Source: Poa pratensis (Eukaryota; Streptophyta; Magnoliopsida; Poales; Poaceae). From it: a stretch of DNA of 64,000 nucleotides. The translations under genes and the position numbers were made by a program. The notes beneath the pieces are model-generated. The model was not told where the DNA came from and made no database searches. It worked only from the letters and a program-made list of their open reading frames with translations. The stretch is taken from assembly GCA_947311845.1 (NCBI GenBank), contig CAMZMU010000080.1:47657828-47721827 (forward strand). The letters run 5' to 3'. Positions 23,310 to 33,873 of this stretch are shown here, one piece after another; position 1 is the stretch's first letter, and each line of letters begins with the position of its first letter.

Positions 23310-24596
23310 GATGGTGCTACCGGTGGAAGGAACCCACCCACCCTGGGCCCGGGACATCGTCAAGTACATCATGGAGCACGCCCTCCCGGAGGACGATCAC
23401 GACGCCGAGCGGGTGGCTCGTCAAGCCAAGCTCTACGTCATGATCGACGGCGAGCTCTACCGGCGACGGGACAACGGAGTCAAGCTCCGCTGCATCCCTC
23501 AAGAACAAGGCCAAGTACTGCTACGGGACATCCACGAGGGCACATGTTCAAGTCATGTGGCATCAAGATCACTGGCGGGTAAAGTTTTTCGTCACGGGTT
23601 CTACTGGCCAACAGTCCTCAGTGATGCGGAGCAGCTAGTCAAGACCTGTGAAGCCTGCCAGTACTATGCGAAGAACATACATCAGCCGGCGCAAGCTCTG
23701 CAGCCAATTCCAATCTCCTGGCCGTTCGCGGTCTGGGGGCTGGACATCGTGGGAAGATACCGAAGTCTGTCGGGGGCCATGAATACCTTTTCGTGGCCAT
23801 CGACAAGTTCACAAAGTGGGTGGAAGTGATGCCAGTACCAAGACAGACAGCTCAAGCAGCCATCAAGTTCATTGAAGGGATCGTGTACCGCTTCGGAGTA
23901 CCCAACAGAATCATAACGGACAATGGCTCTCAGTTCACAAGCCGATCCTTCCTCAACTTCTGTGAAGAGCTGGGAATCAAGGTGTGTTTTGCCTCGGTGT
24001 CCTACCCAAGGTGCAATGGGCAAGTGGAGCGAGCCAATGCGGAGGTCCTAAAGGGTTTGAAGACCAAGGCCTTTGACAAGTTAGAAGACAAGGGCAAGAA
24101 CTGGATTGAGCATCTACCAAGTGTCTTGTGGTCCCTCAGAACCACACCAAGCAGAGCCACTCAAGAAACACCATTCTTCCTTGTCTATGGAGCAGAAGCC
24201 GTCTTGCCAACAGAGCTCAGGCATGGATCCCCCCGGGTACTTGCCTATGATGAAGACGCACAAGCTGAGAGGAGGATTGATGACATCAACTTCCTGGAAG
24301 AGGTGCGGTGCCGAGCTTCCTTACGATCTGCTCGATACCAGCAAGGGCTCCGCCGCTATCATGATCGCCATATCCGTTCACGGGTACTGGAACCCGGAGA
24401 CCTGGTTCTCCGCAAGAAGCAGAAGCTTGATAACATGAACAAGCTGTCCCAAGTGGGAAGGACCTTATCGGGTGACGCATACCCTGAGACCCGGAGCTGT
24501 TTATCTGGAGGACGAGAAAGGCAGGCCGGAGGGCAACGCCTGGAACATCGAGAATCTCCGGAAATTCTACCCCTGAATACGAACATGAATCGCAGA
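23310..24596 (+). pseudogene. Element C integrase
   Basis: The zinc-binding HHCC region (HEGTCSSHVA...CEACQYY) is followed by the catalytic core with D in WGLDIVG, D in ITDNGSQFT and E in NGQVERANAEV. A frameshift near 23790 splits the core, the second part running 23793-24596. Another near 24470 affects the C-terminal domain. Integrase inserts the DNA copy and leaves 5-bp duplications, as the ATTAC sites here show. Confidence 0.88.
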
Positions 24597-24599
24597 TAG

Positions 24600-25529
24600 T
24601 TCGAGTCAACTAAGCACGCCCAAGGGGCTAGTGTTCTGTATAAGGGTGTAAGAATCGTCGCCAAGGAATAAAAGATAAGTTTTTCAATTCCGTGAGCCTC
24701 TCTTGTTGTCGTGAAGTGTGTTATCCGTAACAACCCCCAAGCAGGGGGCTGACATGGTGCCGGTGGCTGACAGGTCGAGCGCGAGTAGCCTATCAGTAGG
24801 CGCTGCCACCTGATCGTGCCGTACTGCCGCGGTAAGAAGTGGAACGGGCAGTGCTGTGTTTTAAAGAACCTAAACACAGAAATGCACATTCAACTTTGCT
24901 TGCGGGTTGCTCCGGATGAAACACTTTCACGACATGTAAGGGAGGGTCCATTCTTTTCCTACTGAAAGTGTGTTGTGTAGCGCCTCTCCCGGGACAGGAA
25001 TGGATGCTGAAGAGCGGCTCAGGAGCTGGATACCCGGGAAGGACAGAGTAGATCAAGGGCACGGCAAAAACCAGCTAAGTCTTTGCATGTGCATCTTGCA
25101 TTCTAGGCATAATATCTCGCTCGGAGTCAATATACCACCAACCTGCGCATGCTTGACAGTTGATGAGAACCTTTGCGGGGGTAATGCGTCCTCCCCGGCG
25201 AACGGTCAGATTTCCCTTCTGGCCTAGTACCCGTGGCTGTGGAGTGGACTCCCGGAAGGCATAGTGCTCTTAGGGGTGCTGCTACCGGTGCAGGCGGTTA
25301 GAGTACTTGTCACCTAAGAGATCTCCTCAGAAAACTTGACGGCGCGTTAGTGCAAGGGAGGTTTGGGAAATGACCCCGGGAGTTGAGCCCTAGGATTGCA
25401 TTCATCTGAACTTACATTCTGAATTTACAATTCTGATTACATTCAGTCGAAGCTTTTCCTGGATACATATCTAGCCTATGCTACTAAGGCCAGCTCAGGG
25501 CTCCTGGCTGTGCAGCTCTGTCTTCTGTT
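24600..25529 (+). other. Element C post-pol non-coding region
   Basis: About 930 bp between integrase and the first antisense gene. No frame with recognisable motifs on either strand; contains ACAACCCCCAAGCAGGGGGC at about 24729. It probably includes the 3' end of the antisense transcript. Confidence 0.5.
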
Positions 25530-26078
25530 TTATTGCCTGCCGGGTGCACTCTTTTCTTCCGGGGACGCCTGGGTGAAAAGATAACACGCGTGCAGAATCT
25601 TGTCAGGCGCGTCGAAGAGCTCGACCCCCTTCTGCCGACCAGGGCGCTCCAGGGCCAAAGAGACGGAAGATTCCGTCCGCCAGTTCGCCTACGGACTGAC
25701 TCTCGGCCTGCAAAAGTCCAGATCAAGATCGAGGTCATCCAAGAAGAAAAGGCGGAAAAATGGAGAAGAGCAAACAGTGAACCTGCTCAATGGCCTCGAG
25801 TTCAGCCACAACCAAGGACAGCTCCGGAATACCGGCAGTCCTTTCCTTCAGGATGGACCACAGGTGCGTCCTCCTTACTGCCCTAATCCTTGCCTCTTCT
25901 TGGGCAACAGGACCAGAGACGGCCGCCAGGCGAGCAACATTCTGGGCAGCAGAAGAACGGGACGCAACCTCGCCATCAGTGGCTCGGGCTCCAGCTTCGC
26001 TGGGTGCCTCCGCCGCTCCTCGAAGACGGACTCCGCCGTCGACACATCGGACAAGGCCCTCTCTGCTTCGCCGGACAT
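25530..26078 (-). pseudogene. Antisense gene 2 of element C, spliced, unknown function
   Basis: On the strand opposite gag-pol, a TATA box (26163-26169) is followed 85 nt later by an ATG (26078). Exon 1 runs to 25783; its reading frame shifts once after about 25 codons. It encodes an Ala/Glu-rich helical segment with WSILKERTAGIPELSLVV. An intron at 25708-25782 (75 nt, GT...TTTTGCAG) joins in phase to exon 2, starting AESQSVGELADGIFRLFG; a further frame change leads to DAPDKILHACYLFTQAS and TAA at 25530. I do not recognise the family. The promoter, intron and sensible codon content support a real gene degraded by, or mis-sequenced at, two single-base sites. Confidence 0.55.
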
Positions 26079-26162
26079 TGTTCTGCGGGACGGGGAGGCA
26101 AAGGAAGAAGAGGAGCGGAGCAAGGCGAGAAGATGTGGCGAAGGGGTGGAGTCTGGATGGTC

Positions 26163-26169
26163 TTTTATA
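26163..26169 (-). promoter_or_regulatory. TATA box of antisense gene 2
   Basis: Minus-strand CCTATAAAAGACC, 85 nt upstream of the ATG at 26078, followed by a pyrimidine-rich leader. Confidence 0.55.
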
Positions 26170-26468
26170 GGCCTCCCACGCTCCACCTACCCCTTGACGC
26201 TACGGCTGCTGCAGTAATGGGAGCGCGTTTTGCAAAAAACTCGTTCTCATTCACACGGACGCGACACGAAGACAAGGAGGAAAACAAGATCTTCTTCATT
26301 TACAAGGACTACAAGGGGACGATCTTTTTTACAACAAAAAGGTTGGCTCCCGCGAGCAAGGAGCACCGCCGTACAATGGAAGACGCTACTTCCAGAAATA
26401 CGTCGTCAAGGCCGCCAAGGAGGAGGTCAACGAGATCTCCATGGCGCCCGTCCGAAGCTCCTCGCCTT

Positions 26469-26894
26469 CAGGAAGACGAGCTCCCCTCGACCTTGATGTC
26501 AGATGAGTTTTCCTCATCTTCATCCTCGTCGTAGGAGCTCGAGCTGCCGCTGCTGCTCTCCATGCAGCACTCCACGCGTCCGCCATCGACACCGAAGATC
26601 TTCACGGAGAGCGTGCATCTCCGTCGTACCGGAACACCAAGCACTGCCCCCTGGACAGGCGGCGGGCACGGGAGAACGACTTCCACCCCGGACCCAGAAG
26701 CATGGCGCCTTCAGTGGTGCGCTCCGCCATGGCCCAGGAGGGGCCATTGGGGCAGCCTTCCACTGCAGCCAGAAGCCGGAGGGTCCGATGTCCTCCGTCG
26801 CCATCGCGAAGGAATCCGGCAGGAGAAGCCGGCTGCGAGGCCTGCGGTTCAGATCCACGACGAACTCGAACGGCGCGAAGCTGGTATGAACCAT
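26469..26894 (-). pseudogene. Antisense gene 1 of element C: B3-type DNA-binding domain
   Basis: Minus-strand frame from ATG 26894. The first part, FEFVVDLNRRPRSRLLLPDSFA and GFWLQWKAAP, corresponds to B3 strands 1-4. After a one-base frame change comes GWKSFSRARRLSRGQCLVFR, the B3 signature GWxxFxxxxxLxxGxxLVFRYDGD. After a second change come LSVKIFGVDGG and an acidic/serine tail (SSYDEDEDEENSSD), ending GSSSS-stop at 26469. B3 domains are plant-specific DNA-binding folds (ARF, RAV and REM families). The order of motifs makes the assignment firm although the frame is broken twice. A CG-rich conserved stretch beyond the stop (26386-26440) is shared with element D. Extra ORFs, some antisense, are known in Tat-lineage elements; a B3 domain there is my inference. 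Confidence 0.7.
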
Positions 26895-26898
26895 GCTC

Positions 26899-27051
26899 CT
26901 AGGAGGGGGCAGCGGTGCCGCGGCCTCCACGGCCGCCGCGACCGCGAATCCCACGACCTCGCGGAACAGCTCGACCACGAGTGGAGGGGCCACTCTCCGC
27001 AGCAGCTGAAGAAGTACGAGGGCGCCCAACTCCTCTCCTCGCTCTCGCCAT
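26899..27051 (-). CDS. RGG-rich N-terminal ORF of antisense gene 1
   Basis: Minus-strand ATG at 27051, 77 nt downstream of a TATA box, opens a 50-residue frame with repeated RGR/RGG (RGRAVPRGRGIRGRGGRGG) and a TAG 5 nt before the B3 ATG. A single-base shift would join it to the B3 part, so it is probably the N-terminus of that protein; it could also be a separate upstream ORF. RGG segments usually bind RNA. Confidence 0.5.
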   Translation of the reverse strand: MARARRGVGRPRTSSAAAESGPSTRGRAVPRGRGIRGRGGRGGRGTAAPS

Positions 27052-27128
27052 TGGCGCTGGCAGCTTGTGGGGAGGCCTGGAGTTGGACTGAGGAAGAAGA
27101 TGAACGAAAAGCCAGGGGTGCGCCTCGC

Positions 27129-27135
27129 TTTTATA
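27129..27135 (-). promoter_or_regulatory. TATA box of antisense gene 1
   Basis: Minus-strand GGCTATAAAAGCGAGGC, about 80 nt before the first ATG and followed by a CT-rich leader. It shows a promoter opposite to the element's own transcription. Confidence 0.6.
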
Positions 27136-27342
27136 GCCACGGCGGTGCCTCTGTCAAGCGTCTCCTCGGTTCTTCCGTTAGTGGGAATCGAGGGGGCCCC
27201 GCAGTTATTCCCCCAGCGGAGTAACTCCAAGACCTTCAAGGCCATCAATGAAGCAGAGCAAGGAAGACCAGGTGCCCGGGACCCACTTTGACCTATCTTT
27301 AGGCCATGGCCCCGGCAGCTGGAGCAAGAGCCGCCGGGACCA

Positions 27343-27356
27343 TGCCCGGGGGCTAC
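27343..27356 (+). other. Element C polypurine tract region
   Basis: GCCCGGGGGCTAC directly precedes the TGTCG of the 3' LTR: a short G run at the position of the plus-strand primer. Confidence 0.5.
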
Positions 27357-28285
27357 TGTCGCAACAGTGGAACATGGGGTTCCCCTAGTACTGCCAAAGT
27401 GGGTCCACCCCATGTGGGCCCAAGATGAAGATGGACAAGACCAAGACTCAAGTCAAGCTGGCGGGTTCACCGTCAAGACACGCATGGCCTACGTCGACTA
27501 AGGGCTCCGGTCCTGGGGACCTTCCGGGTCCCCGAACAAGCAAGAAGGCCAGGAAGGACCCGAGAGCCCGAGTTCCCGGCAGGAGGCCAGGCTCCCTCTC
27601 GGGTACTTCCCCACGTCCCTGTGGATAAGCACTCCACCTCACCGCGGAAGACTTGGGAAGCAAGGCGAAGGCAGCGCGGGCGGGAAGCACGTCCCGTGGT
27701 GGTGTCAGCTCCTGTCCACCCCAAGGCGGACGCTCCCACCTAACCCAAAGGAGACGCTAGGCTGAGGAGAGGCCACGTCTCCCCTAAACTAGATGAGGAG
27801 GGTCCTTCACCCCGAAGGTCCCTCACCCCCTCACGTGACCCTGTGGCAACCCCTTAGCCTATAAAAGGAGGACCAAGGCACGGAGGAGGGAGAGGTCGAA
27901 GCAAGGACGAACACAAGCTAGAACCAGAGCAAGACTAGACTAGGGCTGCGAAGGTAGAGAGGAAGGTGATCTCCTCCGGGTCAGGATCTGTCCTTCTTCT
28001 ACCTCCAGCCAAAACCCTTCCGGGTACCCTGTCCGGGAGGTTCCATTGTAAGCCACACTATGAAGAACCCATCAATCCAGACATGCAGGAGTAGGGCTTT
28101 TAGCCTCCGGGCGGCCTGAACCTGGGTAGCTCCTTGTGTCCCTTTGGTTGCATGCTTTGATCGTGGAGAGGAGAGCTTGATCTAGACTCCGCCCAAGAAG
28201 ACGATTCTCAGCCTCCTTCGCGCCCCGTGCCGAACCTAAAAGGGGGTATCCTATACTCCCGGTGTCCGTGCAACGAGACACGACA
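27357..28285 (+). mobile_element. Element C 3' LTR (929 bp)
   Basis: Identical to the 5' LTR except for three one-base indels by eye. Followed by ATTAC. Together with 28389-29355 it forms a large inverted repeat. Confidence 0.95.
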
Positions 28286-28388
28286 ATTACCTTCGTCCTA
28301 AGGAATTTTTCATTCATTCCGACCATGAATCCTTGAAATATTTGAAAAATCAAACAAATTTGAACAAAAGACATACTAAGTGGGTTGG
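28286..28388 (+). pseudogene. Element B RNase H middle fragment
   Basis: A 103-bp island between two insertions encodes [14 protein letters not shown] and KRHTKWVG, the RNase H segment that normally follows VWQHY. It starts with ATTAC (duplicated by C) and ends with GTTGG (duplicated by the next insertion), so both inserted independently into element B. Confidence 0.9.
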
Positions 28389-29355
28389 TGTCGTGTCTCG
28401 ATGCACGGACACCGGGAGTATAGGATACCCCCTTTTAGGTTCGGCACGGGGCGCGAAGGAGGCTGAGAATCGTCTTCTCGGGCGGAGTCTAGATCAAACT
28501 CTCCTCTCCACGATCAAAGCCTGCAACCAAAGGGACACAAGAAGCTACCCAGGTTCAGGCCGCCCGGAGGCTAAAAGCCCTACTCCTGCATGTCTGGATT
28601 GATGGGTTCTTCATAGTGTAGCTTACAATGGAACCTCCCGGATGGGGTACCCGGAAGGGTTTTGGCTGGAGGTAGAAGAAGGACAGATCCTGACCCGGAG
28701 GAGATCACCTTCCCCTCTACCTTCGCAGCCCTAGTCTAGTCTTGCTCTGGTTGAACTAGTGCCTTGGTTCTACCTTGTGTTCGTCTTCCTTTTGCCCTCC
28801 TCTCCTCTGTGCCTTGGTCCTCCTTTTATAAGCTAAGGGTTCCTAGTCTAGTCTTGCCCTGGTTGAACTAGTGCCTGAGGGGCGCGTGGGACCTTCGGGG
28901 TGAAGGACCCTCCTCATCTAGTTTAGGAGGAGACGTGTCCTCTCCTCAGCCTAGCGTCTCCTTTGGGTTAGGTGGGAGCGTCCGCTTTGGGGTGGACAGG
29001 AGCTGACACCACCACGGGATGTGCTTCCCGCCCGCGCTGCCTTCGCCTTGCTTCCCAAGTCTTCCGCGGTGAGGTGGAGAACTTATCCACAGGCACGTGG
29101 GGAAGTACCCGAGAGGGAGCCTGGCCTCCTGCCGGGAACTCGGGCTCTCGGGTCCTTCCTGGCCTTCTTGCTTGGTTCGGAGACCCGGCAGGCCCCCAGG
29201 ACCGGAGCCCTTTGTCGACGTAGGCCTTGCGTGTCCCGACGGTGAACCCGCCAGCTTGACTTGAGTCTTGGTCTTGTCCATCTTCATCTTGGGCCCACAT
29301 GGGGTGGACCCACTTTGGCAGTACTAGGGGAACCCCATGTTCCACTGCTGCGACA
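28389..29355 (-). mobile_element. Inverted solo LTR of the element C family (967 bp)
   Basis: Plus-strand TGTCGTGTCTCG...CTGCGACA is the reverse complement of the C LTR with several substitutions and an extra ~40 bp near 28750-28800. Target duplication GTTGG at 28384-28388 and 29356-29360. It is diverged from C, so it is an older, independent insertion. Confidence 0.92.
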
Positions 29356-29360
29356 GTTGG

Positions 29361-30726
29361 GTTCATTGAGTCTTTTACCTTTGTAATCAAATACAAGAAA
29401 TGTAAAGACAATGTGGTCGCGGATGCTCTATCCCGCAAGGCCAACCTACTTACACGTCTTGACATTAGTGTCTTGGGTTTGGATGAGATAAAGGAGTTGT
29501 ACGCTACCGATGGTTTCTTTGGAGACATTTTCGCTCAATGTTCGGAGCACAAAGGAATTGGTTTTTTCTATTTGCACCAAGGTTTCTTGTTTAATGCTAA
29601 CAAACTATGTACACCCGAGTCTTCGCTTCGTTTGGTCCTTTTGAAGGAATCGCATGGAGGCGTCTTAATGGGACACTTTGGACGTGACAAGACCTTTGCA
29701 ATGCTCTCCACAAACTACTATTGGCCAAGGATGTACCGGGATGTGGACCGCTTGGTGCGACGATGTTCAACATGTCTCAAAGCTAAGTCTATTATAAACC
29801 CTCATGGCTTTTACACACCTTTGCCAATTCCACATCACCCATGGTCCGACATTGCTATGGATTTTGTCTTAGGACTTCCACGCACTAAAACAAACAAGGA
29901 TTCCATCTTTGTCGTCATTGATCGATTCTCTAAAATGGCACACTTTATACCATGCAACAAGACCGACGATGCTTCACACATTGCCACTTTGTTTTTCAGG
30001 GAAATCGTCCGTCTTTATGGAGTGCCCAAGACCATTGTGTCGGATCGTGACGTCAAGTTCGTGAGCTACTTTTGGAAGACTTTGATGGCCAAGATGGGAA
30101 TCAGGCAACTATTCTCCACCTCATACCACCCTTAAACTGATGGCCAAACCGAAGTGGTGAACCGAAGCCTATCCACACTCCTTCGTGTGTTGATCAAGCC
30201 TAACTTGAAGAATTGGGAAGAGGGCATCCCACACGCCGAGTTCGCCTACAATCGAGCACTACATCGCGCAACAAAGAGAACACCATTCGAGGTCATCTAT
30301 GGCTCCAACCCTACACCGCGCTAGACATGCTACCACTTCCACTCCGAGAACAAGTCAACATGGACTTTGACAAGCGCACCGCTTACATGAAGAAACTACA
30401 TGAAGACACAAGGGCCACGCTTGAGAAGCACAACGAAGACCATGCTACGAAGATGAACAAGAACAAGCGCCCCATGATCTTTGAAGAAGGAGACCTTGTT
30501 TGGCTACATCTACGCAAAGACCGCTTCCCGATGAGAGAAAGTCTAAGCTCGCGCCAAGAGGAGATAGCCCTTTCAAGGTTCTCAAGTGCATCAACGACAA
30601 TGCATACAAGATTGACATACCAAAGTCCAAGTACGGAGTCCATGACACCTTCAACGTCGCCGACATCTCGCCTTACCTTGGAAACCCAAGTGATGATGAG
30701 GACGAAGACTCGAGGACGACTCTTTC
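29361..30726 (+). pseudogene. Element B RNase H end and integrase
   Basis: Resumes with [13 protein letters not shown] and [10 protein letters not shown] (end of RNase H). Integrase follows: zinc-binding [10 protein letters not shown]...CSTCLKAK, then the catalytic core with D in [11 protein letters not shown] in VSDRDVKF and E in [15 protein letters not shown]-to-TAA type stop at 30133 lies just before TDGQTE. A GPY/F-like C-terminal part (RGDSPFKVLKCINDNAYKID, NVADISPYLG) follows after a frameshift near 30540. No chromodomain is recognised after it. Confidence 0.88.
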
Positions 30727-30742
30727 CCAAGGGGGTGGGAGA
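30727..30742 (+). other. Element B polypurine tract
   Basis: CCAAGGGGGTGGGAGA directly precedes the TGATGTAG start of the 3' LTR. Confidence 0.8.
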
Positions 30743-31762
30743 TGATGTAGTGCAACCTAGGCACACAACACCAACATCAACAATTGGCCCAATGACAAGA
30801 TCAAGAGTCAAGGCTCTCCATGATAAGGTGACCTCACTTCTATCTATGTGTGATCTCGACACTCCTTTGAATGGTTTGCTACTTCATTCGGATACTTTGT
30901 GCATACTCAGGAACCACCTTGATGATGACCCACAATGGAGTGGAGGAGATGAGCAAGAGAAGGTCCAAGATGATGGAGAAGATGACCAAGAGAAGACCCA
31001 AGAAGATGGCCAAGAAGAAGAAGAAGAGCGGGGAAAAGAAGCTGGAAATCCTGAAGAAGTGCCGGCCGGTACTACCGGACCCTCGCGGCCGGTACTACCG
31101 CCGAGACGCCAGACGCTACTGGATCTGATACCACCCTAAGCGGTACTACCGGAATTAATTCTGGTACTACTGACCCGGCGGTACTACCGGCCAACCCTGC
31201 CCGGTACTACCGGACCTGCGCGAGCCTGTGTGCTGAGATGGCCCTTGAGCCATGTAATCCTGGCCACTCATCTATATTTCGCATCTAGACTGTAAATAGC
31301 TGCCTTTTCTCCTAGGGTTAGGGTTAGACTATGATTTGGGATTAGAGGAGGGCCTTGCTCCTTCTTCTCAAAGTGTCTCGTTGCTCCTATGGAGATGAAT
31401 CAAGGCCTCCCCTTGTGGAGATGAACCAAGGCCTCCCCTTGTGGAGAAGATCCCTTCGTGGATACCAAGGCTTCCTCTTGTAGTTGTGATTACTTGCTAA
31501 TCTTCCCTCTTGTAGTGGCTAGATTGGATTGGTTGGATTGACCAATTGGACAAACAATCCTAAGAGTAAGGTGTGCTTGGGAGAGGAGAATTGGGGGCTG
31601 CCCTAGGGGATTTGTTACCAATTGAATCTTGCTGAGTTGCTACTTGCTAGTTATCCTTGATTTGGTGTTTTCCCCTCTTTGTGTTCTTGTGTTCATCCCT
31701 TGTTCTTCGTGTTCATCGTTCCCTCCGCACAAATCCGTGAAAATGGGACCAACCTACATCAG
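30743..31762 (+). mobile_element. Element B 3' LTR (1020 bp)
   Basis: TGATGTAG...CTACATCA, a perfect 8-bp terminal inverted repeat. Same family as 9597-10617 and followed by the same GGAAT. Confidence 0.95.
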
Positions 31763-33599
31763 GAATCCTTTGACTCATAAGATAGGAAATGTATAGGACT
31801 AGGAAACTTATAAGATTGGGATGTCATGTCTACATAAATCCTATGCGAAAAGGAACTCTCTTTGATTAACACCTTTGATTCACTGGATTTTGAAAATGCA
31901 GGAATAGGAATAACGTAAGATTGGAATGGTATGTCCTTTTCAATCCTACAGGATTGTACAGGAAAATCAAAGGAATTATAAAAATAGCTAGGAGTGGCAA
32001 TTTTTGTGTGTGCATTCTGACCGAAATTTTAGCCTGTGCGAAATCTCGATACACCATCAACTAGTGTCTTTTTTGTGTGCATTCTGACCGAAATAGACCC
32101 CTGTTTTCCAATGAGCCCCCAACTAAGCAGTAGAGGATCGTACATTAGGATTATGATAGATATAAGATATCCTAGCTTAATGTTCAGAGTGTACTAATAA
32201 ACAAATATGTTCAGGACGAATTACAGAGCTAACAGGCAATATAAACAAGCATTGAGTCGAAATAGGGGACACAAAATAAGCTTGGAATATATTAGAGAAA
32301 TAAGAACCGGACAAACTTCTGAGCTACAACCAGGTACAATAAACTATTTGGATGTAAACAGAGAACAGGAAAATAATAGTGTAATAGATAAATATGAATA
32401 AGACAAATTGCAGAGACAACAGCTAGTCAAAGAAAGCATGTGTAGTTCATCTGACACGGCGGCCGGTAAATTTAGGATTCATACCCTTAGTCCGAACCGG
32501 CAGTGAGAAAAGCAGATCGCAGATCGACGGAGATAGGCCTGAGGACGATGAGGACAGATTCGGATCCCGTAGCCGCTCCGCCCGTGCGATCCGCTCTACT
32601 CCTATTCGCCAAGCCCGGTCCGCCGACGCTTGGCCGGACTCGTGTCCCCTGCCGACTCCTGTCGCGCGTAACGACCGACTCCTGTCCCGCTCCACCGGCG
32701 AACACGGCCAGACTCGTCCTAGAACGGTCTGATCGGGAGGCGAAATCGATCGGATCTCGTCTACGCCCGACTGGCTCATTTAGCGAGCACCGCCGCCACA
32801 CTAGGTTCCAGATCTAGTGAAGGTCTCGGAGGATGGTTGAGACTTGAGACTTGAGAGGGACGACTAGAGCCAATATTGTGGGCTGGCTGGCCAATCCTGG
32901 GCAGCTGGGCTATATAGAGAACTACTGCCAATAGGTGTTGATAATCCGTATAGAATGCTTATGGATGAAGCACACCACAAGGTGGGACCCACTGTCCAAA
33001 CTTATAACAATTCTACTCTACCACAATGTACGGAGTATGTGGTGAACTTTAGCTACAGAGTATAAGCTTGGATCTACGTGAACAATTGACATACACACAT
33101 ACTCCGTATGTTAGAGAGAGGAGAGAGAAATATTTTTTTATTGCTTGTGGGTAACCTACAAGCTTGAGGTTCACCTTAGTCTTATAGATAGGTTTGTTTT
33201 TCTCCACAATATATAAGGACACCACAAGGATTGCCACGTACTTAAACCCGAAGAAATAGTGCTGAATATCCAAACCAGGGCCCGGGCCAATTTTAACCGC
33301 CTGGATACATAAACAACATTTTTTGCAAGCCTGCCCGGTCCTATGGCGAAAATTCATTCCTTGATGACTACACAATCACTTATAGAAGAATTAGATCAAA
33401 TTAGTAAATATAGATTAATTAAACTAGCTCAATCTATCTATCCATACCTCTCTTATATATAAAACAAAACCCCACTAGATTAATGCATTAATTATTTTTC
33501 TGGCTCAACATGCATGCTATCCACATCATCCATTCTATTAATTAGCCACAATTGACAATATGTCATCTCCAATAATATTTATTAATCAATGTACGCAAG
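31763..33599 (+). repeat. Duplicated flank, copy 2 (1.84 kb)
   Basis: Matches 10618-12458 throughout, starting with GGAAT and ending at GCAAG (33599); sequence then continues as unrelated DNA. This copy retains the native right-hand continuation, so it is the original locus end. Confidence 0.9.
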
Positions 33600-33748
33600 T
33601 TAGTCACCTCTGCCTCGCTTATTAGGTGTCAAGTGGCTATTCTCTGGGCCCAAAAAGATATAGCTAGCTACTTTGTAGTTGATTATTTGCGGGAATACGT
33701 ACATATTTTAAAGGGATGGCCACTACAAATCGCGGGATATAGTTATAT

Positions 33749-33873
33749 AATCCCCCCGTCCCAAAAGAACTATCTTAGATTTGCCAAAAACTGGATGAAT
33801 CTATACATGTTTCATGTCTCTAGATACATCCACTTTTGGGAAAGTCTAAGACGCTTATTTTGGGACAGAGGAG
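33749..33873. repeat. Stowaway MITE (~125 bp)
   Basis: Left end TCCCCCCGTCCCAAAAG and right end TTTTGGGACAGAGGAG are inverted copies with TA at both outer edges. The interior (ATCTTAGATTTG...TCTAAGACG) also pairs. Non-coding. Confidence 0.85.

Larger units (their letters stand above)
17429..28285 (+). mobile_element. Element C: complete Tat-lineage Ty3/gypsy element (10.9 kb)
   Basis: It has two LTRs, primer site, gag, protease, reverse transcriptase, dual RNase H, integrase, a long 3' region with antisense genes, a polypurine tract and a perfect ATTAC target duplication. The LTRs differ by three single-base indels and no substitution by eye, so insertion is very recent. The coding region nevertheless shows about eight frameshifts, which may be sequence errors (see findings). 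Confidence 0.95.

Noticed and set aside
26520..27413. A single 297-residue minus-strand protein
   Set aside because: It starts inside the 3' LTR and its N-terminal third is out of frame with the RGG ORF; only the B3-like part from 26894 is credible.
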